Shown piece by piece: positions 1 to 5,839 of a stretch of 5,898 nucleotides of DNA. The DNA is taken from positions 1 through 5,898 of the forward strand of contig CAMDKN010000087.1 in assembly GCA_945901035.1 (NCBI GenBank). Reading direction: 5' to 3'. The position numbers and the translations under genes are program-made. How positions within the stretch are numbered: the first letter of the stretch is position 1; each line of letters starts with the position of its first letter. The notes under the pieces were generated by a model that saw only the letters and a list, made by a program, of their open reading frames with translations, made no database searches and had not been told where the DNA came from. This stretch comes from Gulosibacter massiliensis (GTDB lineage: Bacteria > Actinomycetota > Actinomycetes > Actinomycetales > Microbacteriaceae).

Positions 1-1
1 G

Positions 2-511
2 CTCGCAATGTCGCCCGCGAGCGACCAAGATTCGTACAACGTGACACAGGAATTTGCCTCCGCAAACGGCGTTGAGTCCATCGCCGACCTGGCGAGCCTC
101 GCCGACATCACCCTCGGTGGCGCGCCCGAACTGGCCGAACGCCCCTACGGTCCCAGCGGCTTGCTGGAAACCTACGGCGTGACCGTTTCGTTCGAAGCAA
201 CCGGAGACACGACCGTCGAATCGCTCGTGGCCGGCATCGTCGACATGGCCAACGTCTACAGCGCGGACCCGCGCATTCAGCAACTCGGACTGGTTACCCT
301 GTCCGATCCGCTCGGATTGTTCCTCGCGTCGAACGTTGTGCCGATTGCGTCTGAGACGGTGACCGCCGATGCGCGTGCTCTGATTGACGCAGTGTCCGCC
401 GCGATGAGCGCCGAGGATCTGGTTGCACTCAATGTGCGCAGTGTTGACGAGAAATTGTCTGCCGCGGTCATCGCCCGTGAATGGCTCGTGTCCGAAGGAC
501 TGCTCGACTAG
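2..511 (+). CDS. Osmoprotectant (betaine/choline-type) ABC transporter substrate-binding protein, 3' part
   Basis: This is the C-terminal part of the extracellular solute receptor of a quaternary-amine/osmoprotectant importer (OpuAC/OpuBC/ProX family), which delivers substrates such as glycine betaine or choline to a membrane permease and ATPase. The reading frame is open to the left edge, so the ATG at 8 is probably internal; 169 residues remain of a family usually near 300. Family-like features are the GGAPELAERPYGPSGL stretch, the VESLVAGIVDMANVYSADPRI segment (family pattern: 'x-aLk.GdvDva.lfttDp.i'), the LFLASNVVPI strand, and the 'SAEDLVALNVRS' helix before the C-terminal 'AREWLVSEGLLD'. 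The N-terminal lobe and any lipoprotein signal lie outside the window. It may be the last gene of its operon, since the next gene is convergent 21 bases away. Family assignment is firm; the exact substrate cannot be told. Confidence 0.85.
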   Translation, partial: LAMSPASDQDSYNVTQEFASANGVESIADLASLADITLGGAPELAERPYGPSGLLETYGVTVSFEATGDTTVESLVAGIVDMANVYSADPRIQQLGLVTLSDPLGLFLASNVVPIASETVTADARALIDAVSAAMSAEDLVALNVRSVDEKLSAAVIAREWLVSEGLLD

Positions 512-516
512 ACCGC

Positions 517-547
517 AGTCCCGAGCTCGAAATTAGGGCTTTGTTTT
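517..547 (+). terminator. Possible weak terminator after the transporter gene
   Basis: Seen: AGTCCC (517-522) can pair with GGGCT (536-540) with one bulged T, followed by TTGTTTT (541-547). The stem is short and the loop is long (13 bases, containing the palindrome CGAGCTCG). The element overlaps the 3' end of the convergent UPF0114 gene. It could end transporter transcription, but the stem is marginal. Confidence 0.22.
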
Positions 548-1015
548 GACGTCGGGCTTGTCGGCTTTGCGTGTCGCCAACGCGAAAATTGCCAGCCCCG
601 CGACCAGCACCCCGGCGCCGAGTCCGTAGGCCAGGACTTCATCCTCCCGGTTGGAGTCGACGAAGACCCCGACGAAAACAACCGCAATAATGGCGACGAC
701 GACACCAATCAGTTTCGACTTGAGGTCATCCAGATCGCGGACCCGCAGCCACGCGGGGACGGGCAACTCGGGGTCGATGAACAATTCGTAGAGCCCGTAA
801 CCGATAACGAGAAGTACGGTCCCCAACAGGATTGCGTCGACCGCAGTGAGAACATCGACAATCGTGTTTTTGAGGTAGGTGTCGGTCGTGACCGAGTCGT
901 ACACGACGATGACCATTTCGATTGAGCCCTGCGCCATCAAGAGCAGCGCCCCAAGAATGGAGGCGATAGCGGGAACGATGACGGCGTAGCGAGTGAGACC
1001 GAGTATTTGACGCAT
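533..1015 (-). CDS. UPF0114 (YqhA-like) four-helix membrane protein
   Basis: This 160-residue integral membrane protein belongs to the UPF0114/YqhA family, whose function is not established. Hydrophobic helices lie at about residues 9-28, 57-80, 101-120 and 128-147. Family signatures are GYGLYELFI (72-80) followed by DLDDLKSKLIGVVV (94-107). The C-terminus is a short charged tail (TRKADKPDVKTKP). The frame also offers an ATG at 1039, which would add eight residues. I prefer 1015 because the protein then begins MRQILGLTRYAVIV, as family members do, and because TACACT lies exactly six bases upstream, the leaderless arrangement used elsewhere here. Neither start has a Shine-Dalgarno sequence. 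The gene converges on the transporter gene and diverges from pntA. Family assignment is confident; physiological role is unknown. Confidence 0.85.
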   Translation of the reverse strand: MRQILGLTRYAVIVPAIASILGALLLMAQGSIEMVIVVYDSVTTDTYLKNTIVDVLTAVDAILLGTVLLVIGYGLYELFIDPELPVPAWLRVRDLDDLKSKLIGVVVAIIAVVFVGVFVDSNREDEVLAYGLGAGVLVAGLAIFALATRKADKPDVKTKP

Positions 1016-1021
1016 GCCACG

Positions 1022-1027
1022 AGTGTA
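1022..1027 (-). promoter_or_regulatory. -10 box of leaderless promoter for the UPF0114 gene
   Basis: On the minus strand TACACT (TANNNT consensus) is followed by six bases, CGTGGC, and then the ATG at 1015. Transcription would start at or next to the ATG, giving a leaderless mRNA. No -35 hexamer is recognisable. The box lies inside the longer alternative reading frame from 1039, which argues against that start. Confidence 0.55.
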
Positions 1028-1124
1028 TGGGTTGACCATGACGGTTGGCTAGGCGGGCGAGTTTGCGACGTGAGCAACGGCGCAAGAGTGCGCGGTTCGT
1101 CAACCACAGACACGCGCAACTGTA

Positions 1125-1130
1125 TAGGAT
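1125..1130 (+). promoter_or_regulatory. Candidate -10 box for pntAB (and a leader ORF)
   Basis: TAGGAT, within TGTATAGGAT, matches TANNNT; the overlapping TATAGG (1123-1128) is an alternative. Seven bases later is an ATG (1138). Transcription from about 1136-1138 would give pntA an 80-base leader with its own ribosome binding site, or start directly on the small ORF. The same hexamer, TAGGAT, precedes the gene at the right edge. No clear -35 element is present. Confidence 0.5.
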
Positions 1131-1137
1131 TTGTAGG

Positions 1138-1239
1138 ATGCCGAAATCGAAATCCAACCAGCGGACTCAGATTCGGATTCGCCACAAGAGGTGGCACAAA
1201 GCGGAAGGTTTGCGAACATGGCTCGTCTGGGAATCGTGA
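1138..1239 (+). CDS. Possible leaderless 33-residue basic leader ORF overlapping the pntA start
   Basis: The ATG lies seven bases after TAGGAT, in the position expected for a leaderless start. The frame runs 33 codons to TGA and ends 22 bases inside pntA in a different frame (the ATG of pntA is +2 relative to it). The peptide begins MPKSKSNQRTQIRIRHKRWH and is rich in Arg, Lys, Ser and Trp, with no membrane segment. I recognise no homologue. Translation through it would pass over the pntA Shine-Dalgarno sequence and start codon, so it could couple or dampen pntA translation. Many such ORFs in GC-rich DNA arise by chance; only its placement behind the -10 box supports it. It may simply be the 5' untranslated leader of pntA. 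Confidence 0.3.
   Translation: MPKSKSNQRTQIRIRHKRWHKAEGLRTWLVWES
1203..1208 (+). promoter_or_regulatory. Shine-Dalgarno sequence that fixes the pntA start
   Basis: GGAAGG lies nine bases upstream of the ATG at 1218. The earlier in-frame ATG at 1191 has no such site and would add MAQSGRFAN, which does not fit PntA N-termini; the start at 1218 gives MARLGIVKE, the normal beginning of the family. Confidence 0.7.
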
Positions 1240-2756
1240 AAGAGGCCGGCGGCGAAACGCGGGTTGCCGCCACTCCGGACACCGTCGCAAAGTTGTTGGC
1301 ACTCGGCTACGAGGTCGTTGTTGAACGCGGCGCTGGCGCTGAATCGTCGTTCCCCGACTCTCAATACAAGAGCGCTGGCGCGACCGTCGCGGACAAAAAA
1401 AAGACGTGGTCATCCGAGATCGTGATGAAAGTCAACGCACCCACCGACGCAGAGATTGCGACGATGGAGCCGGGAACCACCGTGATCGGCGTGATGGCGC
1501 CGGGGCTCCGACCCGAGCTTCTCGCGGCACTCGCCAAACGAGGTCTCACGGCAATTGCGCTTGACGCAGTTCCCCGCATCTCTCGCGCCCAATCGATGGA
1601 TGTCTTGAGTTCGATGGCAAACCTCGGTGGTTACCGAGCCGTCATCGAATCCGCCTATGAGTTTGGTCGTCTCTTCACCGGTCAGGTGACCGCCGCGGGC
1701 AAGGTGCCGCCGGCCAAGGTACTCGTTGCTGGCGCGGGAGTTGCCGGCCTTGCGGCGATTGGTACCGCGTCGAGCATGGGTGCGATCGTTCGGGCGACTG
1801 ACCCCCGTCCAGAGGTAGCGGACCAGGTCAAGTCAATTGGCGGCGAATACATTGCCGTCGAGGTCGAAGAAAAAATGACGTCGTCCGACGGCTACGCCAA
1901 AGCGACCAGCGAAGCCTACGACCGTCGCGCAGCCGAGATCTATTCCGAGCAGGCTCGTGATGTTGACATCATCATCACGACCGCACTTATTCCTGGTCGC
2001 CCGGCGCCCAAATTGTTGACCGAAGCCGACGTGGCGAGCATGAAACCCGGCAGTGTCATTGTCGACATGGCAGCGGGAATGGGTGGAAACGTCGCGGGGT
2101 CGAAAGCGGGGAAGCGCGTTGTCACCGCCAACGGTGTTGTCATTCTGGGGTACACCGACCTTCCCGGACGACTCCCCCAGCAGGCCTCGCAACTATTCGG
2201 CACCAACATGTTGAACCTTCTCAAACTCGTCACTCCGGAAAAAGACGGACAACTGACCCTCGATTTCGACGATGTTGTTCAACGCGCCGTGACGGTCGTC
2301 CAGGACGGCACCGTGATGTGGCCGCCCCCACCCGTGCAGGTATCGGCAGCACCGGCGGCAGTTGCGGCGGAACCGGTAACTCCGGTCGAGAAACGAGTAA
2401 TGTCTCCACTTCGCAAGGGACTCCTCAAAGGACTCGGCCTCGCCGTCGTTCTCGCGATATGTGCCTTTGCTCCCGCACCTCTTCCGCAGCACTTCCTCGT
2501 TCTCATGCTGTCCGTGGTCGTGGGCTTCTACGTGATTGGCAAGGTCCACCACGCGCTGCACACGCCACTCATGAGCGTGACAAACGCCATCTCGGGCATC
2601 GTCGTGGTGGGAGCAATCGCTCAACTCTCGTCGGACAACATCGTCGTCCAGATTCTGGCCGCCGTTGGCGTCCTTCTCGCATCAATCAATATCTTCGGTG
2701 GGTTTGCCGTGACACGTCGAATGCTCAAGATGTTTAGCAAAGGTGGAACCAAGTGA
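1218..2756 (+). CDS. pntA: NAD(P) transhydrogenase subunit alpha (Re/Si-specific, proton-translocating)
   Basis: PntA carries the NAD(H)-binding domain I and part of the membrane domain of the enzyme that drives hydride transfer from NADH to NADP+ with inward proton flow across the cytoplasmic membrane. The 512 residues match the usual E. coli-type length of about 510. Residues 1-140 form the alanine-dehydrogenase/PNT N-terminal part. R120, Q125 and D128 have the spacing of the RQD loop that contacts the nicotinamide. The Rossmann motif is [10 protein letters not shown] (171-180), with D195 as the acidic NAD-ribose ligand. [20 protein letters not shown] (311-330) and LDFDDVV (348-354) are strongly conserved in the family. 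An Ala/Pro-rich linker (about 368-391) leads to hydrophobic helices at about 403-420, 424-441, 454-471 and 475-496. It overlaps pntB by four bases, so the two are surely cotranscribed. Domain I and membrane part are fused, unlike the split PntAa/PntAb arrangement of mycobacteria. Confidence 0.97.
   Translation: MARLGIVKEAGGETRVAATPDTVAKLLALGYEVVVERGAGAESSFPDSQYKSAGATVADKKKTWSSEIVMKVNAPTDAEIATMEPGTTVIGVMAPGLRPELLAALAKRGLTAIALDAVPRISRAQSMDVLSSMANLGGYRAVIESAYEFGRLFTGQVTAAGKVPPAKVLVAGAGVAGLAAIGTASSMGAIVRATDPRPEVADQVKSIGGEYIAVEVEEKMTSSDGYAKATSEAYDRRAAEIYSEQARDVDIIITTALIPGRPAPKLLTEADVASMKPGSVIVDMAAGMGGNVAGSKAGKRVVTANGVVILGYTDLPGRLPQQASQLFGTNMLNLLKLVTPEKDGQLTLDFDDVVQRAVTVVQDGTVMWPPPPVQVSAAPAAVAAEPVTPVEKRVMSPLRKGLLKGLGLAVVLAICAFAPAPLPQHFLVLMLSVVVGFYVIGKVHHALHTPLMSVTNAISGIVVVGAIAQLSSDNIVVQILAAVGVLLASINIFGGFAVTRRMLKMFSKGGTK
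2739..2746 (+). promoter_or_regulatory. Shine-Dalgarno sequence for pntB inside the end of pntA
   Basis: AAAGGTGG lies six bases before the GTG start of pntB, within the last codons of pntA. The GTG (2753-2755) overlaps the pntA TGA (2754-2756) as GTGA, the typical arrangement for translational coupling of two subunits made in equal amounts. Confidence 0.75.
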
Positions 2757-4156
2757 ACATCGACATGCTGACAACGGCCGTCTACATTGTTGCGGCGCTC
2801 ATGTTCATTCTGAGCCTCGCCGGATTGAGCAAGCACGAAACGTCTCGATCGGGTCTCACTTTCGGCATCGCGGGCATGGCTCTCGCTCTGGCCGCCACCA
2901 TCGCGTCGCTTGCGCTCAACTCCTGGGGTTCCCCTCAGTCGACACTCGGCTTGACTCTTCTCGTCATCGTGATTCTTGTGGGCGCCGGAATCGGACTCTG
3001 GCGTGCGCGCATTGTGGCGATGACGGGAATGCCCGAGCTGATCGCTCTGCTTCATAGCTTTGTCGGACTCGCCGCCGTTCTCGTGGGCTGGAACGGCGCA
3101 CTCGATTCGCATGACGTTCCCGCAGACTTCATCGGTATCCACCACGGTGAGGTATTCATCGGTGTGTTCATCGGCGCGGTGACATTCACGGGCTCGATCG
3201 TGGCCTTCCTCAAGCTCTCCGCCCGTATCTCCAGCAGCCCACTGATGCTTCCGGGCAAGAACATTCTCAACGTGGGTGCGCTGGTCGGATTTATCGGCCT
3301 CACCGTCTGGTACATCGTCACTCCCGACATCTGGTTGCTCGTCGCCGTCACGGTGCTCGCGCTTCTCCTTGGTTGGCACCTCGTCGCATCGATCGGCGGC
3401 GGAGACATGCCCGTGGTCGTGTCGATGCTCAACAGCTACTCGGGTTGGGCTGCCGCGGCGGCCGGATTCCTACTCAGTAACGACCTCCTTATTGTCACAG
3501 GCGCGCTCGTCGGGTCCTCCGGTGCGTACCTGTCGTACATCATGTGTAAGGCCATGAACCGTTCGTTCATCTCTGTCATCGCGGGAGGCTTTGGCATTCC
3601 CAAGCCCGCTGCTGCCGGCGAGGAAGAAGAGGGCGAAATTCACGAGACCGATGCCGCTTCTGTTGCAGAGATGCTCAGTTCCGCGGACACGGTCATCATC
3701 ACCCCGGGTTACGGAATGGCGGTTGCTCAAGCCCAGTACCCCGTCGCCGAGCTCACACAACGGTTGATTGCCAAGGGCGTGACAGTGCGCTTCGGAATCC
3801 ACCCCGTCGCTGGTCGGCTTCCCGGACACATGAACGTGCTGCTCGCCGAAGCGAAGGTGCCATACGACATCGTGCTCGAGATGGACGAAGTGAACGACGA
3901 CTTCGCCAGCACCTCGGTCGTCCTTGTCATCGGGGCGAACGACACGGTGAACCCCGCCGCCGCCGAGGATCCGGGCAGCCCCATCGCGGGAATGCCCGTG
4001 CTCCACGTGTGGGAAGCGAGCAATGTCATCGTGTTCAAGCGATCGATGAGTTCCGGTTACGCAGGGGTTCAAAACCCGCTGTTCTTCCGCGACAACGCCT
4101 TGATGCTGTTCGGCGACGCAAAGGACCGCGTCGAAGACATCATCAAGGCGCTGTAG
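2753..4156 (+). CDS. pntB: NAD(P) transhydrogenase subunit beta
   Basis: PntB supplies most of the membrane proton channel and the NADP(H)-binding domain III. It has 467 residues, about the family length (462 in E. coli). Residues 5-285 contain roughly nine hydrophobic segments. H101 in [20 protein letters not shown] corresponds to E. coli beta-His91, needed for proton translocation. D218 and N227 ([18 protein letters not shown]) correspond to the conserved Asp213 and Asn222. A short acidic hinge (EEEEGE, 290-295) precedes domain III. That domain shows [16 protein letters not shown] (318-333), [20 protein letters not shown] (347-366), [12 protein letters not shown] (392-403) and [18 protein letters not shown] (428-445), the NADP-binding elements. 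No key residue appears missing. The GTG start is set by the ribosome binding site and the GTGA overlap with pntA. Confidence 0.97.
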   Translation: MNIDMLTTAVYIVAALMFILSLAGLSKHETSRSGLTFGIAGMALALAATIASLALNSWGSPQSTLGLTLLVIVILVGAGIGLWRARIVAMTGMPELIALLHSFVGLAAVLVGWNGALDSHDVPADFIGIHHGEVFIGVFIGAVTFTGSIVAFLKLSARISSSPLMLPGKNILNVGALVGFIGLTVWYIVTPDIWLLVAVTVLALLLGWHLVASIGGGDMPVVVSMLNSYSGWAAAAAGFLLSNDLLIVTGALVGSSGAYLSYIMCKAMNRSFISVIAGGFGIPKPAAAGEEEEGEIHETDAASVAEMLSSADTVIITPGYGMAVAQAQYPVAELTQRLIAKGVTVRFGIHPVAGRLPGHMNVLLAEAKVPYDIVLEMDEVNDDFASTSVVLVIGANDTVNPAAAEDPGSPIAGMPVLHVWEASNVIVFKRSMSSGYAGVQNPLFFRDNALMLFGDAKDRVEDIIKAL

Positions 4157-4185
4157 CACCGGCAAATCGCCCTTTCTGTTCTCGC

Positions 4186-4191
4186 TATACT
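4186..4191 (+). promoter_or_regulatory. -10 box of leaderless promoter for the DUF4239-like gene
   Basis: TATACT is followed by six bases (TTTGCA) and a GTG at 4198, so transcription should start on the GTG itself. No Shine-Dalgarno sequence precedes this start and no -35 hexamer is evident. It implies that the downstream gene is transcribed separately from pntAB, although no strong terminator was found between pntB and this box. Confidence 0.6.
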
Positions 4192-4197
4192 TTTGCA

Positions 4198-5118
4198 GTG
4201 CAGACGAATCTCAGTGCCCTCGAGGCGTTCCTTGATTTCCCGATTTGGCTCATCGCCGCGGTAGTGGCCGTTCCAATCGCAATCGTCATCGTGCTCGGAA
4301 TGTGGCTCAGTGCTGGTCGCACCGAAGACCCCGAATCCGCGAACTTCGGCAGAGAGGCCCTCGCGATTGTTTCTGGGGCGTTCATCTTCGTCGGCGCTTT
4401 TGCGGTCGTCACATCGTGGGACAACCAAACTCGTTTCGCCGCGTCGATCACGAATGAGTTCACCTCCGCGACATCGTTGGCAGAGGACTTCGGCAGTATC
4501 GGCGATCCCCGCGGAAAACTGGTGGCCGAAGCACTCGTCGAATACTCGCTCGCGGTGAAAAGCAATGAAATTGGGGCACTCGGAACGGTGGGGCCAACTC
4601 GTGAAGCACAGGTTCAACTCGCCGTGATTGAAGCCGACGTCGTGACCATTGCGGAGACCGCGTCGCTTACAGAACACCAAATTGACAACGTCTACACACA
4701 TTTGGAGGCTCTGAAGGACGCTCGGAAATCGCGACTCACCGTTCAGTTACCTAACCTGCCCATTACGCTCATCTTGCTGCTTGTCGCGTCCTCGCTGGTC
4801 GCACTATTCGGCGTTTCACTGTATCCACCGTCAAAGATTCGGTGGCTGAAATACTTTTACACGATTTCCGCTGGCCTAATCGTCCTTCTCATCGTTGTCA
4901 ACATTCTCGCCCTTCAATCCCCTCGGAATATCAGCACGCAAGTTCAGCGACCGATAGATCTTTTCGTGACGTCCGTCACAGAAGGTGGCGCGAACCTAGA
5001 GATTGGCGAGGGCCAGGGTGAAGGCGAGGGCGAAGCCGAAGGAAAAGGAGAAGGCAAAGGCAAAGGCGAGAAACCAGGGGCACCACAGCCAGGGAAGCCA
5101 AAACCAGGGAAGCCGTAA
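4198..5118 (+). CDS. DUF4239-like four-helix membrane protein with a charged low-complexity tail
   Basis: A 306-residue membrane protein of unknown function. Two hydrophobic segments (about 16-38 and 55-75) and two more (about 187-208 and 219-240) flank a mostly helical soluble region of about 110 residues. The layout, and the segment AFAVVTSWDNQTRFAASITN EF, resemble DUF4239 (bestrophin-like) proteins, in which the second helix is followed by a coiled region with a conserved Glu. The last 38 residues (269-306) are almost only Gly, Glu, Lys, Pro, Gln and Ala. The open frame extends back to 4009 inside pntB, but that part is read in another frame over conserved pntB domain III codons. The GTG at 4198, six bases after TATACT, is the sensible start. 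Membrane topology is clear; the family name is tentative. Confidence 0.75.
   Translation: MQTNLSALEAFLDFPIWLIAAVVAVPIAIVIVLGMWLSAGRTEDPESANFGREALAIVSGAFIFVGAFAVVTSWDNQTRFAASITNEFTSATSLAEDFGSIGDPRGKLVAEALVEYSLAVKSNEIGALGTVGPTREAQVQLAVIEADVVTIAETASLTEHQIDNVYTHLEALKDARKSRLTVQLPNLPITLILLLVASSLVALFGVSLYPPSKIRWLKYFYTISAGLIVLLIVVNILALQSPRNISTQVQRPIDLFVTSVTEGGANLEIGEGQGEGEGEAEGKGEGKGKGEKPGAPQPGKPKPGKP
5002..5115 (+). repeat. Purine-rich low-complexity tract coding a Gly/Glu/Lys/Pro tail
   Basis: The tract encodes residues 269-306 of the DUF4239-like protein. It is built from short GGCGAG, GGCAAA and GAAGGC units giving Gly-Glu then Gly-Lys pairs. It ends in two perfect copies of CCAGGGAAGCC (5089-5099 and 5104-5114), spaced 15 bases apart, encoding PGKPK/PGKP. 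The charge shifts from acidic to basic along the tail. Such tracts can change length by slippage. Confidence 0.75.
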
Positions 5119-5143
5119 CGCTCGCGTTCGCTGACCTAGAAGA

Positions 5144-5149
5144 TAGAGT
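5144..5149 (+). promoter_or_regulatory. -10 box of leaderless promoter for the barrel-protein gene
   Basis: TAGAGT, then six bases (CGGAAG), then the ATG at 5156. The GGAAG right before the ATG touches the start codon and is too close to act as a normal Shine-Dalgarno sequence, which favours leaderless initiation. No -35 hexamer is visible. Confidence 0.5.
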
Positions 5150-5155
5150 CGGAAG

Positions 5156-5653
5156 ATGAACAATCGCAACCGATCGCTCGTTGTTGTCCTTTCCGCACTG
5201 TGTGTCCTCGTGATTGCTGCGGTGGCGTTCATCGCCACCCAGCGTCCGTTGACAACAGTTACGGTGACGCACGTCGTCGTCACACCGACCTCGACAATCG
5301 GGGCCGGCGTGGGAACTGTGCGCACATTTTTCATCCCCATCAACGTCGACGGAGTCGGCGCGGACAACCAGTATCTTTCGGGAACCCTGACCACACTGTC
5401 CGACAGCGTCAACGGTGACGACGAAGTCCGAAGCGCCAATCTTGTTTTTGTCTTCGGCGACGAGGCCAATCAACTTGTCGTGGGAGGTATTTCGCTGTAT
5501 CCGCCGGCTGGATCAACAATCGCTGTCGGAGCGGAAACCGTGCGGCCGGTCGTTGGCGGTTCGGGCATTTACGCGGGGGCGACAGGCGAGGTTGTGTCCA
5601 CCAATCTTGGTGACGAAGGCTGGTCCCACGTGTTCCACATCACCGTTGGCTAA
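5156..5653 (+). CDS. Membrane-anchored or secreted protein with allene-oxide-cyclase/dirigent-like barrel
   Basis: A 165-residue protein. After the positive start MNNRNR comes a hydrophobic helix (about 8-28) that serves as membrane anchor or uncleaved signal; there is no lipobox. A Thr/Val-rich stretch (30-55) links to a beta-rich domain of about 110 residues. Within it, GDEANQLVVGGISLYPPAGS (101-120) and VRPVVGGSGIYAGATGEVVS (129-148), ending with WSHVFHITVG, resemble the 'GGTGxYxgArGev...HxfxL' ending of allene-oxide-cyclase-like and dirigent-like barrels. In bacteria these domains have no settled role; I would not infer cyclase activity. The domain is outside the cytoplasm if the helix is an anchor. 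The gene follows the DUF4239-like gene by 37 bases but seems to have its own promoter. Reality of the gene is supported by its codon use and terminator; the fold assignment is tentative. Confidence 0.75.
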   Translation: MNNRNRSLVVVLSALCVLVIAAVAFIATQRPLTTVTVTHVVVTPTSTIGAGVGTVRTFFIPINVDGVGADNQYLSGTLTTLSDSVNGDDEVRSANLVFVFGDEANQLVVGGISLYPPAGSTIAVGAETVRPVVGGSGIYAGATGEVVSTNLGDEGWSHVFHITVG

Positions 5654-5668
5654 ACAACGTTTCCTTTT
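5644..5668 (+). terminator. Intrinsic terminator after the barrel-protein gene
   Basis: CGTTG (5644-5648) and CAACG (5655-5659) form a perfect five-pair stem with loop GCTAAA, followed directly by TTTCCTTTT (5660-5668). The hairpin contains the stop codon. The stem is short, so strength is uncertain, but position and T-rich tail fit. In the reverse direction no T tract follows, so it would not serve the tRNA transcript. Confidence 0.5.
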
Positions 5669-5681
5669 AACTAAATGTGCG

Positions 5682-5754
5682 TGCCCTCGGCAGGAGTCGA
5701 ACCTGCGACCAAGAGATTAGAAGGCTCCTGCTCTATCCGCTGAGCTACGAGGGC
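5682..5754 (-). tRNA. tRNA-Arg (anticodon TCT)
   Basis: A 73-base tRNA on the minus strand. The acceptor stem is GCCCTCG with CGAGGGC (seven pairs); the D arm is GCTC-AGCGGATA-GAGC. The anticodon arm is GGAGC-CTTCTAA-TCTCT, with the TCT anticodon at 5721-5719. The variable loop is TGGTC, and the T arm is GCAGG-TTCGACT-CCTGC. The discriminator base is A and CCA is not encoded (CGC follows), so CCA must be added after transcription. It reads AGA (and by wobble AGG) arginine codons, which are rare in the neighbouring genes. The anticodon stem has a C-T mismatch next to the loop and a terminal G-T pair; the other stems are perfect. Confidence 0.96.
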
Positions 5755-5781
5755 GGCGGGCTAGAGTTTCAGCCCATTCAG

Positions 5782-5787
5782 AGTTTA
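5782..5787 (-). promoter_or_regulatory. Possible -10 box for the tRNA-Arg gene
   Basis: TAAACT on the minus strand (in TGATAAACTC) lies 27 bases before the mature tRNA 5' end, leaving a short leader for RNase P to remove. No good -35 hexamer is found at the expected distance; the inverted repeat at 5791-5805 sits between the two positions. Confidence 0.35.
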
Positions 5788-5790
5788 TCA

Positions 5791-5805
5791 GGCGGGGTTT
5801 CCGCC
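5791..5805. repeat. Small inverted repeat between the tRNA and right-edge promoters
   Basis: GGCGG-GGTTT-CCGCC is a perfect five-pair inverted repeat with a five-base loop. It lies just upstream of the candidate tRNA -10 box and 22 bases before the plus-strand TAGGAT. It has no T tract on the plus strand, so it does not look like a terminator. An operator or chance are both possible. Confidence 0.3.
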
Positions 5806-5827
5806 GCATCGAGTCGAGCCGTTTCTG

Positions 5828-5833
5828 TAGGAT
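5828..5833 (+). promoter_or_regulatory. -10 box of leaderless promoter for the right-edge gene
   Basis: TAGGAT, then six bases (TGCGAA), then the ATG at 5840. The hexamer is identical to the pntA candidate box. No Shine-Dalgarno sequence precedes the ATG, consistent with a leaderless start. It diverges from the tRNA-Arg promoter. Confidence 0.5.
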
Positions 5834-5839
5834 TGCGAA

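Larger units (their letters stand above)
1016..1217. promoter_or_regulatory. Divergent intergenic region between the UPF0114 gene and pntA
   Basis: About 200 bases separate the two divergent starts. It contains the minus-strand -10 box near 1022-1027, the plus-strand -10 candidate at 1125-1130, a possible small ORF from 1138 and the pntA Shine-Dalgarno sequence. Nothing else stands out: I see no strong inverted repeat or operator, and no RNA structure that I could name as a riboswitch. Confidence 0.5.

Noticed and set aside
1191..1217. Upstream ATG start for pntA
   Set aside because: It lacks a ribosome binding site, and PntA proteins begin with the sequence that starts at 1218.
2621..3379. 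Long minus-strand open frame opposite pntA/pntB (252 codons)
   Set aside because: It is antisense to conserved pntAB sequence; the product is rich in His, Arg, Glu and Asp with no domain, as expected of an antisense frame in GC-rich DNA.
3470..4165. Minus-strand open frame opposite the end of pntB (231 codons)
   Set aside because: Composition is typical of an antisense shadow, and the plus strand is unequivocally pntB.
4157..4185. Terminator between pntB and the DUF4239-like gene
   Set aside because: Only three- to four-base stems (for example GGC-AAATC-GCC) can be drawn, with an interrupted pyrimidine tail; too weak to call, so read-through from pntAB is possible.
4009..4197. In-frame upstream extension of the DUF4239-like gene to an ATG at 4009, inside pntB
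   Set aside because: It is the shadow of conserved pntB domain III codons; the Arg/Pro-rich translation looks non-coding, and a promoter plus GTG start sit at 4186-4200.
5682..5754. tRNA-Arg as an attachment site for an integrated element
   Set aside because: No integrase, no second copy of the tRNA 3' end and no composition break are visible in the window.
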